From Prosopocoilus inquinatus (taxonomy: Eukaryota; Arthropoda; Insecta; Coleoptera; Lucanidae), in contig CM069879.1 of assembly GCA_036172665.1 (NCBI GenBank), forward strand, positions 22,359,924 through 22,423,923: a stretch of DNA of 64,000 bases, read 5' to 3'. A program made the translations under genes and the position numbers. This document shows positions 55,213-64,000 of this stretch, one piece after another (positions within the stretch are counted from its first letter, which is position 1; every line of letters starts with the position of its first letter). The notes below the pieces were generated by a model. It did no database searches. It saw nothing but the letters and a program-made list of their open reading frames with translations, and had not been told where the DNA came from.

Positions 55213-56554
55213 CAGGGCCCCCGTAACCATGTGTGCAAAGCGTACAGTACTCGCGGGCGCCATGTTCAAGGGGCGGCAATTAACCTCTTGGCCACTGTTG
55301 GCCATGTTTTGTAACTTTTTTCGACAAAAAGAAAATTAACGGGAAACAGTTTCTTGTCTGATAAAAATTCGAAAAAACTATCCACAAGACTGAAATATCT
55401 CGATGAAGCCGTCAACCTCGCGTCGACTAAAGTACAACAGTTAATTGCGGCAATTAAAAATAGAAAAGTTTAAGTTTTGTAATTTTCGTGTGCTAAATAT
55501 TTCGTAAAAAAATTTAACATACTTAATAATTTTAATAATTAAAAAAATAATTACGGTTTGATAAAAAAAAAACAAATTACATTTTACTTTTTAAGTTTCT
55601 ATTTAGAAATTTAAATTGCTTTTGTTTTTGTGATTTAGTTTCATTTTTCTAAGTTGCAGTTGCATTCTGGGAGGGAAGGGGAGGGGGTCTGAAGAAAGGC
55701 CACCTATAACCGCCAATACATGTTCCAATAATTTCACGTAAAAATTCATACAAACATGTGCGTATAAATTCATGAATTGTAATTTGCAATACACGTTTCA
55801 ATTATATTAATAAAAAGATGTTCCGTTAAATAGTAATTTAGAATGTTAATGTTGGTGAAAATGGTAACTCATGAATGCTTCTAACTTCAAGTTATTTCCT
55901 TCCGGCAGCTGGGAATGTTGGATTATGTTATCAAGGGTATCATCTAAACGGAGAGCACATGGTCATCACTGATTAAACTGTATTGAAGCTAAAATTATTT
56001 ATAAACATATACCCCCATAAACTAGCTAAAGTCGTTCTTCATTCATCTGAGCCAACAGCCAACAGCAACAATCAAAGTCACTAGAATTTACTAAAATTTC
56101 ACGTCAAAAACCTTGAGAAATAGAACTTGCTCTATGTTGTCAATTTTACATGTATAAATTCATGTAATTCTTTTTTCTTGCTATACACGTTGAAAAATAG
56201 GTTTTGTCATAAATTATATGTAAATTTCATGCAATTTATGATCATGTATTGCCGGCTTTAGTCAGATAAGAAGACATGAGCCGATCATCTTTGGGGGTTC
56301 GCGACAATCAGACTTAAACTTGAAAAAAGTGAAGGAAAATGTTTAAAAATTAAGGAAAATATATTTTTTTAAGGAAACTGTTTAAGAAAAGAAAAATGAA
56401 AAGAATTTTCCGTTTCAATTTTTTCCATTTTTTTTTCTTATTTTTCAAAAATAATTTTGACAATTCACCGTTTTTGTTTGCCCCAACTTATCTGTCAGAG
56501 GGCGTCAAAATATGGAGTGGCACGCGGGCGGCTTTTGGCCTCGCGGGGGCCCTG
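55213..56554. mobile_element. Non-autonomous hAT element
   Basis: 1342 bp with a perfect 8-bp duplication, GGTACACA (55205-55212, 56555-56562). TIRs CAGGGCCCCCG and CGGGGGCCCTG type (right end GCGGGGGCCCTG); both ends also carry GCGGGCG motifs. AT-rich interior without a recognisable transposase. The GC-rich termini resemble the orphan end at 5999-6072. Confidence 0.86.
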
Positions 56555-56562
56555 GGTACACA

Positions 56563-57684
56563 CTTGGTAGGCATCTGAAAGCACACTGAGAGATTATCCG
56601 AATCAAGTTAATAGCTTGGAAGAGTTAGAGCGTTGGCTGGTGGAAATACAGAAGGAATTGGAACAAAATGACATATAACTTCGCTTATTTTATGTGTGGA
56701 TCGTCGATAACAGTCTGTTATTCCAAATAGATAGATGCATGGTACATTAATTTCTTGGAGCAGTGTAGTTCATTTTGACATTAAATAAAATAGAAAACAA
56801 AATGCAATTTCAACATCTACTAGAAACCGAAAATTAATTTTAAAAATGATAATCAATCAATTTCAATAATAATAATTATATAAAATAAAACAAGATATTG
56901 AAATTAATTTAGAAACAATAGGCAATAGACTGTCAATAATAGCCGCTTTCCAATTACGAATTTCAAGCACCTGAAATGATCTGAATTGTTCTGATCCGAA
57001 CTACACTTCTAAGATTTTAATAGGAACGCTGCCTAAGTCATATAAGTGTGTTGTATGTGGTCATAGATGCGGGTGCATGAGGGGAAGGGGGAAAGTAAAA
57101 AAGATCAGTTGAAATGCGTTCCGCACCCTGCAAATGGAACATATTGGATCAGTTCAGAGAAGCTCCGAGTAGCTCATTTTGCAATTGAAAAGCGACTAAT
57201 AAGTGAACTTTCATTATTGATACTTAATCATAAAAAAATATTTTAAACAAAAAACAGAAAGCAACTTGAAGAGATTAAGAAACAAAAAACAACAAAAATG
57301 TCAAAATAATGAATTTCAATTATGCCCAATGAAATACTTAAACTTAAATTAATAAAAAAACAAAATACGATCGACTGGAAAAGAACATAACCTCAAAATA
57401 TTTTAAGCTTTCAATTATTGATTTAATTAATTAGGGAAATGAAATAAAATAAACAAGAAGTAAGAAAACAATTTTCAAATGAAATCGATTCTTGTCCGAT
57501 GAAATTTGTAAGAAAATAGTTCTTTTTTTTGTCGAAGCTAGCATGCGACAGTGAAACGTAGAGTCCTCCTAATTTAAACAGTATCTGGTTAAAGTTTTAA
57601 AAACTAATTAAGTATGTGTAATTGTAATTGTAATAAGTGTAATTTCCATAAATGTCACAACAGGAGTCACAATAAACGTGCGGA
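56563..57684. other. Intergenic sequence, nothing firm
   Basis: On the + strand at 56602-56679 a short frame reads DYPNQVNSLEELERWLVEIQ.. to a stop (TAA 56677-56679), which looks like the C-terminus of some protein but could not be identified. The remainder is AT-rich. Confidence 0.35.
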
Positions 57685-57762
57685 CACAGTATAGACATCG
57701 ATCAGTAGGGTCAACTTCTGTCCGAACCTTTGAACTTCATACTACAATTTTCCGAACCTATG

Positions 57763-59946
57763 GTGCGTTCAGCAGACGCTCTGCGGTTGAGTTGCTTACT
57801 CAGCAATTGTTTGTGATTGGCTATTACATTAATGTGAGCCAATTAGAGACGCGCAGTTCGTGAACGAACTAGTTTATTGAACTTATTCCCTACGATGAAC
57901 TAAATTCTTATTTAGCTCGCGAGTACTTTGGCTCGTTTACTCGAACTAACTTAATTCCCTCTTGTTAGCACCCTGCCGGTCATCTATTTGCGTCCGAGCG
58001 TCGAGCCCGTGAATCATTTTATTGGGATACGATAATGGTTGATGTGACAGTCATTATTATGACACAAATTCGGATTTTCACAACAGTGCAAAAATGGAGT
58101 GAAGTGTGAAATAATTTTAAAATGGACAAAAACGAGTTTGTAAAAACTAAGTACTTATACTGGTTCTACACTTTCTGAAAACATTTCGTATTCGTAATAA
58201 TCTCAGTTTTTACAAATTGTAAAATATGCAAGCGCAAACTTATACGATTGCACCGATTAAACGCAATCGTGTTGGATTGTCTCTTTCTGCGCACGAATTA
58301 AATGAGCTAAATGAATAAGGTTCGCGAACTAGCTTCAGACTGGGAATAACAACAAAAGAATCAGTTCGTGAGAATGAGCTAACTTCACCACCTCCAGAGT
58401 TAATCACAAGCGACTGCTGAGCAGGGTTGGAAAAAAAACTGTTTCTTTAAAAAGAACAAAACTTCTGTTTTTTTTTGTTTTAAACAGTTTTTTTGTTTAA
58501 AACATGTTTAAAATTGACCCTAAATTAAACATGTTTTAAACAAAAAAAAACAGCTGTTTAAAACAACTTTTAAATGTTTAAATTGCCCTTACAGCTTACA
58601 TGAAAAGATATATATTATTATTAGTATTTGATATTTGTGTAAAAAGAAGAATTTATTGAAACTCGATCTCTAATTAAAAGAAAGATGAAAAGTTTGTAAT
58701 GTTAGATTATGTATCCTTTTAAAAATAATGTATGTACTTTTATAATAATTTAAATCATTTAAGGCAGAGCTTGATTTATTTAGGATATACAATCGCGGTG
58801 TTTTAAATGACTTTCAAAGAAAGTATGAAGTATTTGCTAACAACATACTGAGAAAAACATTCCCAATAAAAACTAAAATCAAATACAATCCAAAGAAGTA
58901 TTTTTTCAAATTACTTAATCGCATAAGAAATAAAATACATGACTCGTGGCTTTTAATATTGAAAACAAAAATTTCAAATATGTAAAAACATGTAGGATGT
59001 TTAAAATAGCAAAGTTGATATTACTTCTGGCGAAACCAAAAGTCCAGTAGGTATGTATGTGTCTGAAAATTCAAATTAAATTTTTGTTTAATTCATCGTT
59101 TTCAAATTTTAAACAAACCTTAAAATTCTAGAAGGGCGAATATACGGCCTTGGGACACACTGTAGAAATTCAATGAAGACAAATGAAACGATAAAGTTAT
59201 AAATAGTTTAAACAGCGACGTCCTACGATCACTTTTTGACCTAACATTGCATTATCATTGACAAATTCAAACCAGTTTGCTACATAATAACTCATCCCGT
59301 AGCCCATAGTATGAACACGGAAACGGAGGGCCCAAGTATGTTTCAAAACTTAATGTAATAATAAAGGGTTAAATATTGAAGAGGTTTTACAATATGTATA
59401 AGTATTATTCTAGCCATCAGTAATAATTAGTGAATTGATTATAATGAATCTAATGCAATTTAAATTTAGTTCAAATCAGAGCTACAATGTAGTCATCACG
59501 TCATCAGCTCAGCCACGCATTTTCTACAATTATTAAAACAATTGATATGAAAACAAACTAAAGTTTAAAGTTGTCAGTGAAATACAAACCCTAAACAATT
59601 AACTTCTGGTTACACAGTATTACGTTGCAAAAATAAAACACATATATCAAAAGAGTTCTTTTTTAGCTTAAAAGTAAAAAGAATAATTGAAAACATTAAC
59701 AAAAAACGATGTTTAAAACTTAAAAAATAAAGCACTTATATCAAAAGAGTTCTTTTTTAGCTTAAGATTACAAAAAATGAATTTAAAATATTATCAAAAA
59801 AAAACATGTTTAAAACATTTTGTTTAAAACAGATCGTATGTTTTTAATTCGGTGTTTTAAACATGTTTTAAACACTATGTTTGTTTTAAACTTTCCAACC
59901 CTGCTGCTGAGTAAGCAACCCAGCCGCTGAGCGTTCCTGAACGCAC
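57763..59946. mobile_element. TIR element with 5-bp duplication, itself carrying a hAT
   Basis: GTGCGTTCAG (57763) and CTGAACGCAC (to 59946) are perfect terminal inverted repeats; the arms continue with GAGTTGCTTACTCAGCA and its near complement. CTATG flanks it (57758-57762, 59947-59951), and MITE copy 1 has a single CTATG at that site. Less the inserted hAT it is ~694 bp. The superfamily is unassigned. Confidence 0.82.
58422..59903. mobile_element. Non-autonomous hAT element (innermost)
   Basis: Perfect 8-bp duplication CTGCTGAG (58414-58421, 59904-59911). TIRs CAGGGTTGGAAA and TTTCCAACCCTG. Both ends carry repeats of a GTTTAAAACATGTTTAAA-like motif (58480-58580 and 59800-59890). A ~95-bp segment with TATATCAAAAGAGTTCTTTT is duplicated at 59643 and 59737. 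No ORF. Confidence 0.91.
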
Positions 59947-60193
59947 CTATGTTACCGAGCTTTCATTCTAATGCTGTCAATCAGATGTCGCTAGTTGAAA
60001 AACTTATTTATTTCGTAAGATTCCGTTCTTATTTTAAAAGACAAAGGCTTGTTTTACTAGAAAAATTACAAGTGAGCTCAGAATAGTTGAAACACGATGA
60101 AATTCGATAAGATAATGAATTGGTTACTTATCCACCAAAACAGCTGACCAGTAATCGACGGCCATATTGAATGTGTCCCGGAATGCGGGTGGA

Positions 60194-60486
60194 AGGCAAG
60201 GTTTATATACTTAAAAAGGTTGTCTCATAACTTTCGACCAATCAGCATCTGATATTTGGCGCGGGAATTACGTCACTCTGCCTGCCCCATTCAAATAGTT
60301 CTGTATGCTTACCATTGACATGAGACAATTAATGAGTTTTATTCTGATTTTATTGGAATGGTAATAACGCAGTCATTTTTTTGTAAATATACGTGAATGA
60401 AATGGCTAGAAACAACTAGCATTGAAGAACAATTCAAGTTCGATATTTGAGGTTAAGATCATGATTTTGAGGTACAAACAAGGTGG
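60194..60486. mobile_element. Insertion in MITE family A copy 2
   Basis: About 293 bp absent from copy 1. Its start (AAGGTTTATATACTT then GGTTGTCTCATAA) recalls the MITE at 21459-21760 (GTATATGAGAAGTTGTCTCAT). The ends are not certain. Confidence 0.5.
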
Positions 60487-60679
60487 AACGTTCGTTGCTT
60501 GGCCATGTTCAGGTGATCACCAAGACTGAATGCAGACTCAGCATATTGAAAGTTAACAACTCTTGTTCTTAAACGCTTAATGTGAAAATACTAGCTGCTG
60601 AAGCTTGGTATTCCAGAAGCATGTCTGTTCAATAGCTACGTTGAATTAGTAACTCAGCTCCTGTGGTTACCAGATTTTG

Positions 60680-60978
60680 CTAAGATTGACTTTTATTTTG
60701 AACGTATAAATTAATTCTGTAACGAATACATTTGTGTGCTTGTGATGTAATCGCTAGGATAATACATGTTGCAATGTTATTTTAGTTGAGAGTTTGTATT
60801 TTAGTTGTACTGAATGAATTTTAATTGAAATTAACCTCCGCCCACAATAAGTTTTATATCCGTAGATATGTATTTCGGCAGCTAAGCTGCCATCTTCAGT
60901 ACGCTACCAACTTAAAAGCACTAAGAAAGATTTAAAACCACCTAATCAAACATAAAATCATAAAAATGTTAAAGCTAT
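60680..60978. mobile_element. Second small insertion in MITE family A copy 2
   Basis: About 300 bp absent from copy 1, starting near CAGATTTTGCTAAG. It contains a perfect palindrome, GGCAGCTAAGCTGCC with CGGCAGCTTAGC-type symmetry, near 60880, followed by ATCTTCAGTACGC. Type unknown. Confidence 0.45.
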
Positions 60979-61111
60979 TGAAAAATCACCATTGACCATT
61001 GCGCTGCCCTCGTCTATCTGAAGAAGGACCGTTCGTTTTCAGACATACGCCCTCAGAAACTGCATAAGTAGAAAGCCCAAGCTGTCCCTACTGACTGATG
61101 TGTATACTGTG

Positions 61112-61606
61112 GTGCAAGCCACCACGGTAGGTGCACTTGTATAGGCAATAGTGTTGGCATGAATATAGTAGTAACACATTTCACTAGAGGCGCTGTTCTG
61201 GTTTCGTCATGAAATACGTCATGAATACGTCATTCCGGTGCGTCATTTACTCGGCAACTTGAGCTTGAATTGTGGCGCACGTGTTTTTCTAACGTATTTT
61301 GCGTTTGTGTTGGTTGTTAAGAGAATTTTCGATTAGTTGGTTTCGCTGCGAGACTTTTGATTACGTTTTGTATTATTGTTTAGTGTGGGATTGTGTTTTT
61401 TGTTTTGTGACTGTATTGTATATATATTTCGGTTTCGTTAGGACTTATTGAGTTTTGTAATTAGGTATTGTGTTCATTTTGTAATTTAAGTAAATAGAGT
61501 TGAACCTTTTCTGTTAGAAGGAGAACGCACGGTAAGTCAAAGTCTATAAAAATCTTATAACTAAAAGCATTCTATATTTTCTTTAGTTCATAAACAGGAC
61601 GTAAGC
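61112..61606 (+). other. 5' region and non-coding first exon of the THAP transposase gene
   Basis: A donor GTAAGT at 61532 and an acceptor TTTTCTTTAG ending at 61586 define a 55-nt intron 5' of the start codon, so transcription starts upstream of 61531. The region has ACGTCAT repeats at 61217-61250 and a TATATATATTTC at 61420. If the gene is a transposon, its left terminus should lie near 61112, next to the MITE, but no TIR could be matched because the right end is outside the window. Confidence 0.5.
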
Positions 61607-63870
61607 ATGTCAAGTTATGTTCCTTGTGCCGTGCCAGGCTGTGAAGATAGAAAATCCTCCAGACACCGTTTTCCCAACCCAGAGAAGGATAAGGATCGGT
61701 TTCAGAGGTGGATTACCGCGGTTGCAAATTCGAAGCTAGTAAACTTAGGGTCAAAGCAGATATACAATAACTATCGAGTTTGCCACCAACATTTCACAGA
61801 AAAGGATACATCAACCAATATGTATTTAAAACGCATAGCTGTGCCTTCTCAAAAGTTATCTATAATTTCTGGTACGTATTTCATCACCTGCTTATTTACA
61901 AACGTAACATCTGTAAAGATTTTGAAAGTTTGCAAATAAATTATCAAATGCAATTAACATACAGTAGTTGTCGTAACTGAAATTGTTTATTTCTTGACGT
62001 GTACGCTATTTTTTATTTATAGACGGTAAGTCTGAAGTTATAAAAAAATGTGGTTCTCCTTTTAGTAATTTATTCATGTTCTTGTCTTTATTTTATTAAA
62101 ATAGCTATTAGTTAGTAGCAATTGTGGTTAACTGTGAAATTTTTTGTCATCTGTTTGTTATGTAATAAATTATACCAATCTGTAAAATCCACCTATCGAT
62201 AAAAAATAGAGTATAAAAATATTGTGTCTGGATGATAGCAACCAGTTTGTTACCTAAAATGCCATCCTGTACGAAACGGTTCTTGAGTTTTTTTTCTAAT
62301 TTTTGCAATATTTTAGTTCCGTCTGCAAAAGATGAAGTATATTTAGAGAAACCTACATCACCTAACTCAGAATCGCAATTGACTGAAACTGAAACATCAG
62401 TTCAACCAGAAGAAGTTGCTGTTACACATTCTGGTGAGTTTGTTATTAGGATATTGTTTGTATACAACAGGTCTTTGAATATAAGAACAGCTTATAAATA
62501 CATAACTTGTTTAAGACTAATATTACTGTAATGTTTTCTTTGATTTAGAAACTGCACAAAAGGTTCCTGAAGAAGGCTCCGCAGCATTACCAAGAACTCC
62601 TCCTCCTAGTAGTAAGTTATATGGTATTATCTGTTAATACAAACGAATGACATACTATGTTTGTAGCTTCCCGTGAAACTTTATTGAAATCTGTAAAGGT
62701 GTCAAGATCTATTGAGCTCTCACCTAAAGCAAGATGTTTGTACCAGAAGGCTAGAAAATTACAGAATGTTTGTGCAGCGTACAAGAAAAGAACAAGGTCG
62801 TTGAAACAAAGAATGCAAGCTGCAAGAACAAATGCGCATTTATTTGACTATACGCAATCAAGCCTGCGAACAGAAGCTGTAAATTTCTGTATTCAGCAGC
62901 TACGACGTAAAGTGACAAAACGTAGGGGACAACGGTTCAGTTTAGAAGAGAAATTGATGTCACTGGCTCTGTATAAGACAGCAGGTGCTGGTTACAGATT
63001 TATGTCAAAATGGTTTAACCTGCCATCGAAAAGAACATTAACCAGACTCTTGCAAAACATACCTGTCGATGAAGGCATTAATCAGTTCGTAATGCAAAAT
63101 TTAAAAGCGTCGTGTCAGCATTTGAAATCACGTGAGCGCCTATGTCTCCTTTTGTTTGATGAGGTTGCATTAATGCCAAGCTTAACGTATAATAAACATA
63201 AAGACACACTAGTGGGAATAAAAAATGGAGAACTAGCAGACCATGCCCTTGTTTTTATGGTACGCGGAATAACTAGGAAATGGAAGCAAACATTACTTTA
63301 TAACTTTTGCAAGGGTACTACAAAATCGTCAACAATAAAGTCATTAGTAATATCTTTAATCAGGGAATTAAAGAAAGCAGGTATTTATTATTGATTATAT
63401 TTTATATCTCTTTTGTATACGGTTATCTACAAATACCTTGGATGTTACAGGTTTAGTTGTGATAGCAACTGTTTGTGACCAGGGGTCAACCAATAGATCG
63501 GCTATAGAGAGTATGATAGCCGACAGTAGAGCTCAGTATTTAAAAAACGATAAAACACCTAAACGAAGAATAATTGTGGATGAAAGTGAAGTAATTCCCC
63601 TGTATGATGTTCCACATCTTGTGAAAGGTCTCCGAAATAATCTGTTAGAAAAAGACTTAATTTGGCAAAAGCAAGACACTGTTTATGTGGCAAAATGGGA
63701 AGATATTGTTAATGCATATTATATTGATTCCAGCGAAGATATTCGATGCATTCCTAAAATAACGGAGTGCCATGTTATTAAAGGAAAATTAAAGAAGATG
63801 AAGGTTTCCTGTGCCACACAGGTTTTTTCGCATTCTATGGCTGCTGCAATTTCCATTATGGCTCGTAATG
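61607..63870 (+). CDS. THAP-domain P-element-type transposase (3'-incomplete)
   Basis: Exons 61607-61871, 62317-62433, 62549-62611, 62667-63380 and 63451-63870 join in phase 1 throughout and leave 526 open codons. The THAP zinc finger is at residues 1-~85, with C7, C12, C59 and H62, W35 and the F22-P23 pair. Then come an acidic linker, a basic coiled-coil-like stretch (KARKLQNVCAAYKKRTR), and a helix-turn-helix-like part (FMSKWFNLPSKRTLTRLL). The catalytic RNase-H-like domain shows LLFDEVALMPSLTYN, VCDQGSTNRSA and DVPHLVKGLRNNLL, all as in P-element and THAP9 proteins. No stop or frameshift was seen, so it could be a young transposon or a domesticated host gene. The last catalytic acidic residue and the C-terminus lie past 64000; donor GTAAGC follows 63870. 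The start is the first ATG after the 5' intron. Confidence 0.9.
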
Positions 63871-64000
63871 GTAAGCATCTTTTTTTTACTGTAAATGACC
63901 ACAATATCTGTTACATTTTAATGATGAAAATTATCTACAGCTGCATATCAAATTGTTACATATCTAGAATAATTAATTTAATTATAATTATTGCTTAAGT

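Larger units (their letters stand above)
57685..61111. mobile_element. MITE family A, copy 2, with three insertions
   Basis: Ends CACAGTATAGACATCGATCA and CTGACTGATGTGTATACTGTG match 15536-16193. Alignment to copy 1 breaks at three places: 57763-59946 (an element with CTATG duplication), about 60194-60486, and about 60680-60978. Removing them leaves a ~650-bp MITE like copy 1. Confidence 0.85.

Overview
This window is animal nuclear DNA, most likely from an insect and plausibly a beetle. It is AT-rich, has spliced genes with both tiny (53-64 nt) and very long introns, and is packed with DNA transposons and their short derivatives. No bacterial gene organisation, CRISPR array, rRNA or tRNA was recognised.

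The main gene is Semaphorin-1A (Sema1a) on the + strand, from 3703 to its stop codon at 47165-47167. Eleven coding exons could be joined in frame (1980 nt, 659 residues plus stop). They encode most of the Sema domain, the PSI domain, one membrane helix and a cytoplasmic tail ending KKVYL. The signal peptide and first part of the Sema domain must lie upstream of this window. Three giant introns (14.2, 15.7 and 7.3 kb) split the Sema-domain exons. The remaining exons lie at 41.4-42.5 and 46.2-47.2 kb. The TGA stop is followed by 57 further in-frame codons of GC-rich, Ser/Pro-rich, coding-like sequence up to a TAG at 47339-47341, a strong candidate for stop-codon readthrough or an alternative C-terminus.

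The second gene, at the right edge, is a THAP-domain P-element-type transposase (61607 to beyond 63870, + strand). Its five visible coding exons are joined by phase-1 introns and carry no stop or frameshift. Its 3' part lies outside the window.

The rest is mainly mobile DNA, much of it inside Sema1a introns. Intron 1 holds a mariner-type element with a broken transposase (6362-7698), a long-TIR mariner derivative (8439-9819), a five-copy array of a ~505-bp repeat (11.08-13.61 kb) and a MITE (15536-16193). Upstream of exon 1 are two oppositely oriented foldback elements with minisatellite termini (410-1251 and 1450-2151). Intron 3 holds a nest of at least four elements (19410-22538) and many MITEs. 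Intron 4 holds a broken copia-type retrotransposon (minus strand, about 35205-39345), interrupted by a hAT-like element that itself contains a foldback element. Intron 9 is almost entirely one MITE. Downstream of Sema1a lie several hAT-type elements with perfect 8-bp target duplications, including hAT inside MITE at 49.6-50.7 kb and hAT inside another element inside a MITE at 57.7-61.1 kb.

Exon junctions, TIRs and target-site duplications were read by eye. Family names rest on recognisable motifs and termini; no database search was run.
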